Shown: positions 44,045-53,218, counted from the stretch's first letter. The stretch: DNA of 64,000 bases from Pseudomonas sp. MF4836 (GCF_002018875.1 NZ_MVOL01000003.1:124001-188000), one strand, 5' to 3'. Notes: a model not told the origin generated them from the letters alone. Made by a program: numbers and translations.

Positions 44045-45307
44045 ATGCTCGCCCCCGTACAATTGCTTTCCGCCACTCGCCAGAACCTCTGGCGCCTGAC
44101 CTTTATCCGCACCCTGGTCCTGGCTGCCCAGGCCGGTTCGGTGGGGCTTGCCTACTGGTTTGACCTGCTGCCGCTGCCCTGGCTGCAACTGGCGGTGACC
44201 CTCGGCTTTTCGATGATCCTCTGCGCCTTCACGGCGATTCGGCTGCGTACCTCATGGCCGGTCACTGAGTTGGAGTACGCGGTGCAGCTGGCCTGCGACC
44301 TGTTTATCCACAGCGCGCTGCTGTATTTCTCGGGGGGGTCGACCAACCCTTTCGTCTCCTATTACCTGGTGCCGCTGACCATCGCCGCCGTGACCCTGCC
44401 ATGGCGTTACTCGGTGATTCTCTCCGGTATCGCGCTGACCATGTACACCCTGCTGCTGGCGCAGTTCTACCCGCTGCAGACCTTCCCCATCGCCCGGGAA
44501 AACCTGCAGATCTACGGCATGTGGCTGAGTTTTGCCCTGGCCGCGGCGGTGATCACCTTTTTCGCCGCGCGCATGGCCGAAGAGTTGCGCCGCCAGGAAG
44601 AGCTACGGGCGATCCGTCGTGAAGAGGGCCTGCGGGACCAGCAATTGCTGGCCGTGGCCACCCAGGCCGCCGGTGCCGCCCATGAGTTGGGTACACCGTT
44701 GGCGACCATGAGCGTGTTGCTCAAGGAAATGCGCCAGGACCATCCCGATCCGCTGTTGCAGGACGACCTGAGCGTGCTTCAGGACCAGGTCAAGCTGTGC
44801 AAGGAAACCCTGCAGCAACTGGTGCGCGCCGCCGAAGCCAATCGGCGCCTGGCGGTGGAGATGCAGGAAGTCACCCAGTGGCTGGATGAAGCCTTGAACC
44901 GCTGGCACCTGATGCGCCCCGAAGCCAGTTATCGCTTCCTGCTGCTGGGCCAGGGACCGGTGCCGCGCCTGGCGCCGCCGCCGGACCTGACCCAGGCCTT
45001 GCTCAATCTGCTGAACAATGCCGCCGATGCCTGCCCCGAAGGGCTGGAAGTCCGCCTGGACTGGGACGAGGAAAACCTGACCATCAGTATTCGTGACCAC
45101 GGTCCCGGCGTACCCTTGGCCATCGCCGAGCAGATCGGCAAGCCGTTTTTTACCACCAAGGGCAAAGGTTTCGGCCTGGGCCTGTTTTTGAGCAAGGCCA
45201 GCGTGACCCGCGCCGGTGGCTCAGTGAAACTCTACAGTCATGAGGAAGGTGGCACGCTTACCGAGCTGCGCCTGCCCCGTGTCGCCCGAGGAGACCAAGA
45301 TGAGTGA
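44045..45307 (+). CDS. roxS: RoxS, RegB/PrrB-family redox sensor histidine kinase
   Basis: A 420-aa membrane kinase. About six TM helices occupy residues 20-185, including the quinone-binding heptapeptide GGSTNPF at residues 97-103. The phospho-acceptor is His213 in AAGAAHELGTPLATM, and the ATPase domain has LLNNAADACP, DHGPGVP and GKGFGLGLFLSKA. RoxSR controls alternative oxidase and other respiratory genes in Pseudomonas. I chose ATG 44045 (CAGGAGAGCTC upstream); the open frame to 43958 is not conserved. A TATACT at 44002-44007 may be its -10. It overlaps roxR by 8 bases. Confidence 0.93.
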   Translation: MLAPVQLLSATRQNLWRLTFIRTLVLAAQAGSVGLAYWFDLLPLPWLQLAVTLGFSMILCAFTAIRLRTSWPVTELEYAVQLACDLFIHSALLYFSGGSTNPFVSYYLVPLTIAAVTLPWRYSVILSGIALTMYTLLLAQFYPLQTFPIARENLQIYGMWLSFALAAAVITFFAARMAEELRRQEELRAIRREEGLRDQQLLAVATQAAGAAHELGTPLATMSVLLKEMRQDHPDPLLQDDLSVLQDQVKLCKETLQQLVRAAEANRRLAVEMQEVTQWLDEALNRWHLMRPEASYRFLLLGQGPVPRLAPPPDLTQALLNLLNNAADACPEGLEVRLDWDEENLTISIRDHGPGVPLAIAEQIGKPFFTTKGKGFGLGLFLSKASVTRAGGSVKLYSHEEGGTLTELRLPRVARGDQDE

Positions 45308-45860
45308 CGAACCCCAAGTCGAAGGCGAAGAGCTGCCGCATCTATTGCTGGTGGACGACGACGCTACTTTTACCCGCGTAATGGCCCGCGCCATGAGCCG
45401 TCGCGGTTTTCGCGTCAGCACCGCAGGTTCTGCCGAAGAAGGCCTGACCATCGCTCAGCAGGACTTGCCGGACTATGCCGCGCTGGACCTGAAAATGGAC
45501 GGCGACTCCGGCCTGGTGCTGCTGCCCAAGCTGCTTGAGCTGGATCCGGAAATGCGCGTGCTGATCCTGACCGGCTATTCGAGCATCGCCACCGCTGTCG
45601 AGGCGATCAAGCGCGGTGCCTGCAATTACCTGTGCAAGCCGGCGGATGCCGACGATGTGCTGGCCGCGCTGCTCTCCGAACACGCCGACCTGGACACCCT
45701 GGTGCCGGAAAACCCGATGTCGGTGGACCGCCTGCAGTGGGAGCACATCCAGCGTGTGCTGACCGAGCATGAAGGCAACATCTCCGCCACTGCCCGCGCC
45801 CTGGGCATGCATCGGCGCACCTTGCAGCGCAAGTTGCAGAAGCGCCCGGTACGCCGCTGA
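45300..45860 (+). CDS. roxR: RoxR, RegA/PrrA-family response regulator
   Basis: A 186-aa regulator with a receiver domain (LLLVDDDATF; phospho-acceptor Asp63 in AALDLKMDGDSG; LTGYSSIATAV; Lys in NYLCKPADADD) and a C-terminal Fis-type helix-turn-helix (HEGNISATARALGMHRRTLQ). The ATG overlaps the end of roxS by 8 bases with GAGGAGACC upstream. It is the partner of the RoxS kinase. Confidence 0.94.
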   Translation: MSDEPQVEGEELPHLLLVDDDATFTRVMARAMSRRGFRVSTAGSAEEGLTIAQQDLPDYAALDLKMDGDSGLVLLPKLLELDPEMRVLILTGYSSIATAVEAIKRGACNYLCKPADADDVLAALLSEHADLDTLVPENPMSVDRLQWEHIQRVLTEHEGNISATARALGMHRRTLQRKLQKRPVRR

Positions 45861-45957
45861 ACCGCGCCTGAACGAATGTCCGCAAGGCATCGTGAAAAAG
45901 CCAGCCGATCAACTATGATCGGCTCAGAGCTTGCCCCTTCCCTACCGAGCCACAACG

Positions 45958-47685
45958 ATGAATCAGAACGCTGAATATTCCGCGGTCAACGATACTGTGC
46001 GCGGGCAGTTTTTCCGACGGGTCTGGGCGATGGTCACGCCATACTGGCGCAGCGAGGAGAAGGGCAAGGCCTGGCTGCTGCTGATTGCGGTGATCGCCCT
46101 GTCGCTGTTCAGCGTGGCGATCTCGGTGTGGATCAACAGTTGGTACAAGGATTTCTACAACGCCCTGCAAAAGAAGGACGAAGCGGCGTTCTGGCACCTG
46201 ATCCTGTATTTCTGCGGGATTGCCGCCGTGGCGATTCTTGGTGCGGTGTATCGCCTTTACCTGACTCAGATGCTGACCATTCGCTGGCGGGCCTGGCTGA
46301 CCGAGAAACACTTCGCCCGCTGGCTCGGCAATAAAAACTACTACCAACTGGAGCAGGGTGGTTACACCGACAACCCGGACCAGCGGATTTCCGAAGACCT
46401 CAACAGCTTCACAAGCAATACCCTGAGCCTTGGCCTGGGGCTGATCCGCACGGTGGTCAGCCTGGTGTCGTTTTCCATCATCCTCTGGGGCGTTTCGGGC
46501 AGCATCGAGGTCTACGGCTACACCATTCCCGGCTATATGTTCTGGTGCGCGCTGGTGTACGCCGCCGTCGGCAGTTGGCTGACGCACCTGATCGGTCGAC
46601 GCCTGATCGGCCTCAATAACAATCAACAACGGTTTGAAGCCGACCTGCGTTTCTCCATGGTCCGAGTTCGTGAAAACGCCGAGAGCATTGCCCTGTACAA
46701 CGGCGAGAGCAACGAGAACCGGCGCCTGAGCGCACGCTTCGGCATGGTCTGGCACAACTTCTGGGACATCATGAAGGTCTCCAAGCGTCTGACCTTCTTC
46801 ACCGCCGGCTATGGCCAGATTGCCGTCATCTTCCCGTTTATCGTCGCAGCCCCGCGTTACTTCGCTGGGAAGATCGAGCTGGGTGAGCTGATGCAAATCA
46901 ACTCGGCGTTCGGCAATGTGCAGGAGAACTTCAGCTGGTTTATTTCGGCGTACTCCGACCTGGCCGCGTGGCGCGCGACCTGTGATCGTCTGTTGAGCTT
47001 CCGCCAGGCCATGAGCGAAAACGAAGAGCGCACCCCGGCCATCGATGTGCAAAACGAAGGCGGCGAGCTGAAGGTGCATGACCTTGGGCTGGACTTGGCA
47101 GATGGCCGCAACCTGCTGGAAGGGGCCGAAATGAGCGTTGCCCCCGGCGAGCGCCTGATGCTCAGCGGTCGTTCCGGCAGTGGCAAAAGCACGTTGTTGC
47201 GGGCGATGGGGCGCTTGTGGCCTGCGGGTCACGGCAGTATTCGCATGCCGGACCAGCGTTATCTGTTTTTACCGCAAAAACCTTACTTGCCCATTGGTAG
47301 CCTGCGTGAAGCCTTGAGTTATCCACAGTCGGGCGACACCTACCCTCACGAACGCTACGTGCAAGTGTTGGAAACCTGCCGCCTGCCGCACCTGGTATCA
47401 CGCCTGGACGAAAGCAATCACTGGCAGCGCATGTTGTCTCCCGGCGAGCAGCAGCGCCTGGCCTTTGCCCGTGCATTGCTCTATGCGCCGACCTGGCTGT
47501 ACATGGACGAAGCCACATCCGCCATGGACGAAGAAGACGAGGCGACGCTCTACCAGGCGCTGATTGATCAACTGCCAGGCTTGAGTATTGTCAGCGTTGG
47601 TCACCGCAGCAGCCTCAAGCGCTTCCATCCTCGGCACATCCGGATCGAGCACGGACAACTGATCGAACAGTCGATGCTGGCCTAG
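45958..47685 (+). CDS. SbmA/BacA-like (YddA-type) ABC transporter, permease-ATPase fusion
   Basis: A 575-aa half-transporter. The N-terminal membrane domain is of the SbmA/BacA type (SVWINSWYKDFYNALQKKD, and NPDQRISEDLNSFTSNTLSL near residues 140-160) and has about six TM helices to ~335. The ATPase follows, with Walker A (SGRSGSGKSTLLRAMG), signature LSPGEQQRLAFARAL and Walker B (WLYMDEATSAMDEE). SbmA/BacA proteins import peptides or vitamin B12; E. coli YddA is the closest layout. The substrate is unknown. It follows roxR by about 100 bases and may have its own promoter. Confidence 0.88.
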   Translation: MNQNAEYSAVNDTVRGQFFRRVWAMVTPYWRSEEKGKAWLLLIAVIALSLFSVAISVWINSWYKDFYNALQKKDEAAFWHLILYFCGIAAVAILGAVYRLYLTQMLTIRWRAWLTEKHFARWLGNKNYYQLEQGGYTDNPDQRISEDLNSFTSNTLSLGLGLIRTVVSLVSFSIILWGVSGSIEVYGYTIPGYMFWCALVYAAVGSWLTHLIGRRLIGLNNNQQRFEADLRFSMVRVRENAESIALYNGESNENRRLSARFGMVWHNFWDIMKVSKRLTFFTAGYGQIAVIFPFIVAAPRYFAGKIELGELMQINSAFGNVQENFSWFISAYSDLAAWRATCDRLLSFRQAMSENEERTPAIDVQNEGGELKVHDLGLDLADGRNLLEGAEMSVAPGERLMLSGRSGSGKSTLLRAMGRLWPAGHGSIRMPDQRYLFLPQKPYLPIGSLREALSYPQSGDTYPHERYVQVLETCRLPHLVSRLDESNHWQRMLSPGEQQRLAFARALLYAPTWLYMDEATSAMDEEDEATLYQALIDQLPGLSIVSVGHRSSLKRFHPRHIRIEHGQLIEQSMLA

Positions 47686-47786
47686 CATCGCCTGCGCCGG
47701 TCGGCACCCAGGTGCTGGCCGGCGTGCTTGACCTCAACGGCTGTCCTTTTTCCTGTCGAATAAGACAGGGTTTACGCTGGACGGTG

Positions 47787-47798
47787 ATCGTACAACTA
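47787..47798. promoter_or_regulatory. Candidate operator of the FadR-type regulator, own promoter
   Basis: ATCGTACAACTA contains TCGTACAACTA, which fits the FadR-subfamily consensus TNGTNNNACNA. The same 12 bases occur in reverse at 50710-50721 before kdgD. Two exact copies flanking the regulated cluster support a shared operator and autoregulation. Confidence 0.6.
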
Positions 47799-47843
47799 AG
47801 CTGAGCTATGATGCGTTCTCAGTTGCCTAAAAAGATGCCCACC

Positions 47844-48593
47844 ATGGAAAACCTCAACACCGCGCCCCGCCTACCCCGCAAGCGCCGTAGCCTGGCGCAG
47901 GAGCTGGTCACGGTGCTGTCCGAACAGATCCGTGATGGGCTGCTCAAGCGCGGTGACAAGTTGCCGACCGAGTCGGCGATCATGGAAGCCCACGGCGTCA
48001 GCCGGACCGTGGTCCGCGAGGCGATCTCCCGCTTGCAGGCGGCGGGGCAGGTGGAAACCCGCCACGGTATCGGTACCTTTGTTCTGGACACCCCAAGCCC
48101 CAGCGGTTTTCGAATCGACCCGGCCACCGTGGTCACCCTGCGTGATGTGCTGGCGATCCTCGAGCTGCGCATCAGCCTCGAAGTGGAGTCGGCAGGGCTC
48201 GCCGCACTGCGTCGCAGCGATGAGCAACTGGCCGCCATGCGCGCGGCACTGGATGCGTTGAATGAAAGCGCAGCCCATGACAGCGATGCTGTCGCCTCTG
48301 ACTTCCAGTTTCACCTGCAAATCGCGCTGTCCACCGGCAACCGCTATTTCACCGACATCATGACCCACCTGGGTACCAGCATCATTCCGCGGACCCGGCT
48401 CAACTCGGCGCGCCTGGCCCACGATGACCAGAAGCACTACATGGGGCGCCTGAGCCGCGAGCATGAAGAGATTTATGAAGCCATCGCCCGCCAGGATTCG
48501 GATGCAGCCCGTGCGGCGATGCGTTTGCACCTGACCAACAGCCGCGAACGCCTGCGTCATGCCCACGAGGAGGCAGAAGCGCAGCGCGGCTAG
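47844..48593 (+). CDS. FadR/GntR-family regulator of the aldarate cluster
   Basis: About 249 aa from ATG 47844 (in-frame ATGs at 47808 and 47811 are possible; none has a strong ribosome-binding site). It has an N-terminal winged helix (LPTESAIMEAHGVSRTVVRE, then GIGTFVLD) and an FCD ligand-binding domain with VLAILELRISLEVESAGLAA, FHLQIALSTGNRYF and HEEIYEAIARQD, where the metal-binding His/Asp residues lie. It stands beside kdgD, garD and gudP, and its putative operator recurs before kdgD. It is therefore likely a repressor relieved by an aldarate or its degradation product. Confidence 0.88.
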   Translation: MENLNTAPRLPRKRRSLAQELVTVLSEQIRDGLLKRGDKLPTESAIMEAHGVSRTVVREAISRLQAAGQVETRHGIGTFVLDTPSPSGFRIDPATVVTLRDVLAILELRISLEVESAGLAALRRSDEQLAAMRAALDALNESAAHDSDAVASDFQFHLQIALSTGNRYFTDIMTHLGTSIIPRTRLNSARLAHDDQKHYMGRLSREHEEIYEAIARQDSDAARAAMRLHLTNSRERLRHAHEEAEAQRG

Positions 48594-48639
48594 GCCATTT
48601 CTCCAGCAGGCGCCGCTGATCAAGCTTCGGGCGCAATGA

Positions 48640-48700
48640 CATCGCGGGCAAGCTCGCCCCCTACCGGTTGTAGGGGGCGGCCTTGCCCGCGATGCTTTTT
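48640..48700. repeat. REP-type palindrome acting as a terminator
   Basis: CATCGCGGGCAAGCTCGCCC and GGGCGGCCTTGCCCGCGATG flank a CTACCGGTTGTAG loop, with TTTTT just after on the plus strand. It separates the regulator gene from the convergent 63-aa gene and can end the plus-strand transcript. Confidence 0.8.
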
Positions 48701-48706
48701 AGCGGA

Positions 48707-48898
48707 TCAAGCGCTTTGCAGAATCGATCGGTCGACTCTCACGGCCAGTTGGCCCTCGTGGGCTGAGGTGTCGAACGTCACTTTGCCGTCGGCGGCCACC
48801 TGCGCGCGGGCAATCGCTACGCCGTTGGACAGCAGTTCCAGGGGCGCGCCCTGGAGAGATTGGCCGGAGGCCAGTTGCAGTGTCAGGTTGATACTCAT
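48707..48898 (-). CDS. Small 63-aa protein, partner of the phospholipase-like gene
   Basis: A protein beginning MSINLTLQLASGQSLQGAPL with alternating hydrophobic residues suggesting a small beta-sandwich; no signal peptide. The start at 48898 has AAGGACCTCACC upstream. It begins 13 bases after the stop of the 48912 gene, so the two form one operon. I do not recognise the family. It could be an immunity protein, chaperone or accessory subunit, but nothing in the sequence decides this. Confidence 0.7.
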   Translation of the reverse strand: MSINLTLQLASGQSLQGAPLELLSNGVAIARAQVAADGKVTFDTSAHEGQLAVRVDRSILQSA

Positions 48899-48911
48899 GG
48901 TGAGGTCCTTG

Positions 48912-50552
48912 TCAGGCAATGCGGTCGATAAAGGTGCTGGAACTGGCGTCGATACTGGCGATCAGCTCGGGCGAACCCCCAAGAAATTGCCGGTAAACGT
49001 TGCGTGTCAGGCTGCTGCCTGAGGCTGCGGCAATGCCCAGGGTTGGCTGGAAACGGTCACTGAGTTGGGCATAGGCCGACCAGTGGCCGGTGTACGACTC
49101 GCTGAGCCCCTGGCTTTCGCTGATGGCGTAGCGCACGGCATTGCCCGGTAGCCAGTTGGGTTCGCTCGGCGTCTGGCTTTGCCAGCCGTCGGCCAGGATG
49201 GTCGGCGCTGCCGTTGGCGCTTCGAGGTAGCCGGCGGGTTTGTTGGGTGTGTAGTGGGTCAGCAGCAGATAGGTGCTCCAGCCCCACCAGTTGTCGACGG
49301 TCTTGCTGTCGTTGAGGTTATTGACGTCGCTGCGGCGCAGCACCTTGTCGCCCTGGGTCACGAACAGGGGCGAGAAGTTGGCACCAGGGCTGGAGACCGC
49401 TTGCAGGTCCGGCAGCCCTTGCAGCGCGGCGAAGCTGGCAGGCGCCGCCGGGTTGCCACTCTGGTAGCAGGCGAAGATTTCATCGGCCGAGCTCTGCACG
49501 GCCCGTTGCACCTGCTGGCGATTGCGCTGGTCGACGGTGTCGAAGTAACGCTTGTCGCCATAGGCGTGCCATTGCTCGCCTCGGGCGTTGCGGACATTGA
49601 GGCCGAACTTGCTGTCTTCGTCGTGCATGAAGCGGGTAATCAGCGAACCCAGGTCACTGGGGGTGACCACCGCCGCCAGTTGTTTGCGCGGCACCCGCAG
49701 GTGGCCTGCGGAGAACAGGTCGGTGAGGTAGTGATCGGCAAAGGCGTTCATTGCATAGGCCAGCTCCAACGGTTGGGTGTCGGCGCTGCCATGAGCCAAT
49801 CGCGCCTGCTCCAGTGCCGCGCTGTGCCCGGCGATGTAGGCAAGCTTTGCCCACTCGCCAAAGTGGTCGGCGTTGTTCGCCGCCAACTTCAGGTAGCGCC
49901 CCAGGGGCAGCATCGGCGAGACCACGCTGCCACCGCCGGTAATCCGGTTCCACTCTTCAGACAACGTATCTCCAAGGGCGTCATACGCCTCATGGGGCTG
50001 CTTGCCATCGCGGATCGCCTGGTGAGTGGCGACGATTTCTTTCTGCATCACCGCGAGGATCTGCCGCGCTTCGTCTTTCGACGCCGGCAGGACCGCCAGG
50101 GAGTTGAAGGCCGCGCTGAAACGCTGCACGCGCTCCACCGCCGAAGCGCCTTCGCTGATCGGTCGGTCGGGGATGCCGTAGAAGTCACCGCCCAGCGCCA
50201 CCACCTGGCCATAGGTCAGTGCCAGGCCATTGGGCAGGTGCAATTCGACCTGGGAGGCAGCAATCGGCGGGGCATCCGCGGCGAAGCGCAACCAGGTGTT
50301 GTCGCCGATAGCGGTGTGCTCGCCACCTTCGAAACGCAACTGGGGCTTGGGTTTCAGCGGGTTTTCCGGTGGTGTGCCCGGCGGCCTGGGAGGCGAATGT
50401 TTGCGGCTGTGGTGAGGGGCGACGCGCAGCAGCAGGCTGTCGCCATCGCCGTTGATGGCCAGGCCCTGTTCGCTGAACAGCTGGTCGAGATCGGCCGCGA
50501 TTTTGCCGGCAAGCGATGCTTGTTGCGGCAGGGGGGTTGAGAGTGCTGACAT
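48912..50552 (-). CDS. Phospholipase C-like protein (putative zinc enzyme)
   Basis: A 546-aa protein. The first 70 residues hold a Pro-rich linker. Residues ~230-290 contain FGEWAKLAYIAGHSAALEQA and AYAMNAFADHYLTDLFSAGH, whose spaced His/Asp residues look like the zinc-binding helices of phospholipase C/S1-P1-type enzymes; I recall similar Pseudomonas proteins annotated as phospholipase. The C-terminal half has WWGWSTYLLLTHY and ends without a membrane segment. No signal peptide is visible, so export, if any, would be by another route. A near-consensus LexA box lies about 40 bases before the start. Function is inferred only. Confidence 0.6.
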   Translation of the reverse strand: MSALSTPLPQQASLAGKIAADLDQLFSEQGLAINGDGDSLLLRVAPHHSRKHSPPRPPGTPPENPLKPKPQLRFEGGEHTAIGDNTWLRFAADAPPIAASQVELHLPNGLALTYGQVVALGGDFYGIPDRPISEGASAVERVQRFSAAFNSLAVLPASKDEARQILAVMQKEIVATHQAIRDGKQPHEAYDALGDTLSEEWNRITGGGSVVSPMLPLGRYLKLAANNADHFGEWAKLAYIAGHSAALEQARLAHGSADTQPLELAYAMNAFADHYLTDLFSAGHLRVPRKQLAAVVTPSDLGSLITRFMHDEDSKFGLNVRNARGEQWHAYGDKRYFDTVDQRNRQQVQRAVQSSADEIFACYQSGNPAAPASFAALQGLPDLQAVSSPGANFSPLFVTQGDKVLRRSDVNNLNDSKTVDNWWGWSTYLLLTHYTPNKPAGYLEAPTAAPTILADGWQSQTPSEPNWLPGNAVRYAISESQGLSESYTGHWSAYAQLSDRFQPTLGIAAASGSSLTRNVYRQFLGGSPELIASIDASSSTFIDRIA

Positions 50553-50593
50553 TTCTAGCTCCTTGATATGTCATCGTTCAGGTCACTATTTAA

Positions 50594-50609
50594 CTGTATG
50601 GATATACAG
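50594..50609. promoter_or_regulatory. LexA-type SOS box
   Basis: CTGTATGGATATACAG fits CTG-N10-CAG and differs from the consensus CTGTATATATATACAG at two central bases. It extends outward to a 22-bp near-palindrome (50591-50612). It lies 42 bases upstream of the phospholipase-like gene on the minus strand. Confidence 0.6.
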
Positions 50610-50709
50610 TTAAATCGAGCTTAGATGAAATCATTGGCTCGTCAAGGAGCCGCAGGCGAGCCGATCAATTTTCTTTGTAACGACGAAATGCAGTTGACGA
50701 TTATATTTT

Positions 50710-50721
50710 TAGTTGTACGAT
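50710..50721. promoter_or_regulatory. Candidate FadR-type operator before kdgD
   Basis: TAGTTGTACGAT is the exact reverse complement of the 47787-47798 site. A second half, TACAACTT, follows at 50726-50733, making an imperfect inverted repeat with an 8-base spacer. The kdgD ATG is 65 bases downstream. Confidence 0.6.
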
Positions 50722-50785
50722 GACCTACAACTTCAGCCAAGCCTGAGGTCTTTTCCATCACAATGTTTCCCAGGGTGTTCGAATA

Positions 50786-51697
50786 ATGAATCCACAAGAA
50801 CTGAAGTCCATCCTCTCCCATGGCCTGTTGTCTTTCCCGGTCACCGACTTCAATGCTCAGGGCGACTTCCATCGCGCGGGCTACATCAAGCGTCTCGAAT
50901 GGCTCGCCCCTTACGGCGCCTCGGCGCTGTTCGCCGCGGGCGGCACTGGCGAGTTCTTCTCCCTGGCAGCCAGTGAGTATTCGGAAGTCATCAAGACTGC
51001 GGTCGATACCTGCGCCACCAGCGTGCCGATTCTTGCCGGTGTTGGCGGTTCGACCCGCCAGGCCATCGAATACGCCCAAGAGGCCGAGCGCCTGGGGGCC
51101 AAGGGCCTGCTGTTGCTGCCGCACTACCTGACCGAAGCCAGCCAGGACGGGGTTGCGGCCCACGTTGAGGCCGTGTGCAAATCGGTAAAAATCGGCGTCG
51201 TGGTCTACAACCGCAACGTCTGCCGCCTCAACGCGCCGCTGCTGGAGCGCCTGGCCGAGCGTTGCCCGAACCTGATCGGCTACAAGGACGGCCTGGGCGA
51301 CATCGAGTTGATGGTGTCGATCCGCCGTCGTCTGGGCGATCGCTTCAGCTACCTCGGCGGCCTGCCGACCGCTGAAGTCTATGCCGCGGCCTACAAGGCC
51401 CTGGGCGTGCCGGTTTACTCCTCGGCGGTGTTCAACTTCATCCCGAAAACCGCGATGGATTTCTACCACGCCATTGCCCGTGATGATCACGCTATGGTCG
51501 GCAAGATCATCGATGACTTCTTCCTGCCTTACCTGGATATCCGTAACCGCAAAGCCGGTTACGCAGTGAGCATCGTCAAGGCCGGGGCGAAAATCGTCGG
51601 TCACGACGCAGGCCCGGTACGGGCCCCGCTGACCGATCTGCTGCCGGAAGAATACGAAGCACTGGCGGCGTTGATCGACGCTCAGGGTGCGCAGTAA
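50786..51697 (+). CDS. kdgD: KdgD, 5-dehydro-4-deoxyglucarate dehydratase
   Basis: A 303-aa DapA-superfamily TIM barrel that dehydrates and decarboxylates 5-keto-4-deoxyglucarate to 2-oxoglutarate semialdehyde. The Schiff-base lysine is Lys167 in [19 protein letters not shown] forms the substrate loop, and VVYNRN carries the conserved Tyr. It is the first gene of the catabolic operon. A terminator-like hairpin separates it from the dehydrogenase gene. Confidence 0.94.
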   Translation: MNPQELKSILSHGLLSFPVTDFNAQGDFHRAGYIKRLEWLAPYGASALFAAGGTGEFFSLAASEYSEVIKTAVDTCATSVPILAGVGGSTRQAIEYAQEAERLGAKGLLLLPHYLTEASQDGVAAHVEAVCKSVKIGVVVYNRNVCRLNAPLLERLAERCPNLIGYKDGLGDIELMVSIRRRLGDRFSYLGGLPTAEVYAAAYKALGVPVYSSAVFNFIPKTAMDFYHAIARDDHAMVGKIIDDFFLPYLDIRNRKAGYAVSIVKAGAKIVGHDAGPVRAPLTDLLPEEYEALAALIDAQGAQ

Positions 51698-51706
51698 TTG
51701 ATCCGG

Positions 51707-51732
51707 GGCCGCTGAGTAATCAGCGGCCTTTT
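51707..51732 (+). terminator. Hairpin with T-run between kdgD and the dehydrogenase gene
   Basis: GGCCGCTG and CAGCGGCC with a short AGTAAT loop, followed by TTTT. It is probably a partial terminator that makes kdgD more abundant than downstream genes. Confidence 0.65.
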
Positions 51733-51763
51733 ACGTACAGAATTTTGTGTGAGGAGTGACTTC

Positions 51764-53209
51764 GTGGCAGAGGCAAAACGATTCGATAACTACATCGGCG
51801 GCCAATGGGTTGCCGGCGCCGACTACTCCACCAATATCAACCCGTCGGACCTGTCCGAGGTGATCGGCGAGTACGCCAAGGCCGACCTGGCCCAGGTGCA
51901 TGCCGCCATCGACGCAGCGCGTGCGGCGTTCCCGGCCTGGTCGACCTCGGGCATCCAGGCGCGCAGCGATGCGCTGGACAAAGTCGGCAGCGAGATCCTC
52001 GCCCGCCGTGAAGAGCTCGGCACCCTGCTGGCCCGGGAAGAGGGCAAGACCCTGCCCGAAGCCATCGGTGAAGTGGCGCGTGCCGGTAACATTTTCAAGT
52101 TCTTCGCCGGTGAGTGCCTGCGCCTGTCGGGCGATTACCTGCCCTCGGTGCGCCCGGGCGTCAACGTCGAAGTGACCCGCGAAGCCCTGGGTGTGGTGGG
52201 CCTGATCACGCCGTGGAACTTCCCGATCGCGATCCCGGCCTGGAAGATCGCCCCGGCCTTGGCCTACGGCAACTGTGTGGTGCTCAAGCCTGCCGACCTG
52301 GTGCCGGGTTGCGCCTGGGCCCTGGCGGAAATCATTTCCCGCGCCGGCTTCCCGGCTGGGGTGTTCAACCTGGTGATGGGCAGCGGCCGCCTGGTGGGCG
52401 ACGCCATCGTCAACAGCCCGAAAGTCGACGGCATCAGCTTTACCGGCTCGGTGGGCGTAGGGCGGCAGATCGCCGTCAACTGCGTGGCGCGCCAGGCCAA
52501 GGTGCAGCTGGAGATGGGCGGCAAGAACCCGCAGATCATCCTCGACGACGCCGACCTCAAGCAGGCGGTGGAGCTGGCGGTGCAGAGCGCGTTCTATTCC
52601 ACTGGCCAGCGTTGCACGGCGTCGAGCCGGCTGATTGTCACCGCGGGCATTCACGATAAGTTCGTTGCTGCGATGGCCGAGCGCATGCAGTCGATCAAGG
52701 TCGGCCATGCCCTGAAAGCCGGCACCGATATCGGCCCGGTAGTGTCCCAGTCGCAACTGGAGCAGGACCTGAAGTACATCGATATCGGCCAGTCCGAAGG
52801 TGCACGCCTGGTCAGTGGTGGCGCGCTGGTGACCTGCGACACCGAAGGCTACTTCCTGGCCCCGACTCTGTTTGCCGACAGCGAGGCCTCGATGCGCATC
52901 AGCCGCGAAGAGATCTTCGGCCCGGTGGCCAACGTGGTGCGTGTCGCCGACTACGAGGCGGCGCTGGCCATGGCCAACGACACCGAATTCGGTTTGTCGG
53001 CAGGCATCGCCACCACCTCGCTGAAGTATGCCAATCACTTCAAGCGCCACTCCCAGGCGGGGATGGTGATGGTCAACCTGCCGACCGCCGGCGTCGACTA
53101 CCACGTGCCGTTCGGTGGTCGCAAAGGTTCGTCCTACGGTTCCCGCGAGCAGGGTCGCTACGCGCAGGAGTTCTACACCGTGGTCAAGACGGCTTACATC
53201 GGATCGTAA
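51764..53209 (+). CDS. 2-oxoglutarate semialdehyde dehydrogenase (aldehyde dehydrogenase family)
   Basis: A 481-aa NAD(P)-dependent dehydrogenase that oxidises 2-oxoglutarate semialdehyde to 2-oxoglutarate, the last step of aldarate breakdown. The general-base Glu is in LEMGGKNP and the catalytic Cys284 in GQRCTASSRLIV. TPWNFPIAIPAWKIAPALA binds the cofactor. The start is a GTG at 51764 with GAGGAG 7 bases upstream; the TTG at 51749 in frame lies before that site and is rejected. Substrate is inferred from linkage to kdgD. Confidence 0.93.
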   Translation: MAEAKRFDNYIGGQWVAGADYSTNINPSDLSEVIGEYAKADLAQVHAAIDAARAAFPAWSTSGIQARSDALDKVGSEILARREELGTLLAREEGKTLPEAIGEVARAGNIFKFFAGECLRLSGDYLPSVRPGVNVEVTREALGVVGLITPWNFPIAIPAWKIAPALAYGNCVVLKPADLVPGCAWALAEIISRAGFPAGVFNLVMGSGRLVGDAIVNSPKVDGISFTGSVGVGRQIAVNCVARQAKVQLEMGGKNPQIILDDADLKQAVELAVQSAFYSTGQRCTASSRLIVTAGIHDKFVAAMAERMQSIKVGHALKAGTDIGPVVSQSQLEQDLKYIDIGQSEGARLVSGGALVTCDTEGYFLAPTLFADSEASMRISREEIFGPVANVVRVADYEAALAMANDTEFGLSAGIATTSLKYANHFKRHSQAGMVMVNLPTAGVDYHVPFGGRKGSSYGSREQGRYAQEFYTVVKTAYIGS

Positions 53210-53218
53210 AGGCTGGAT

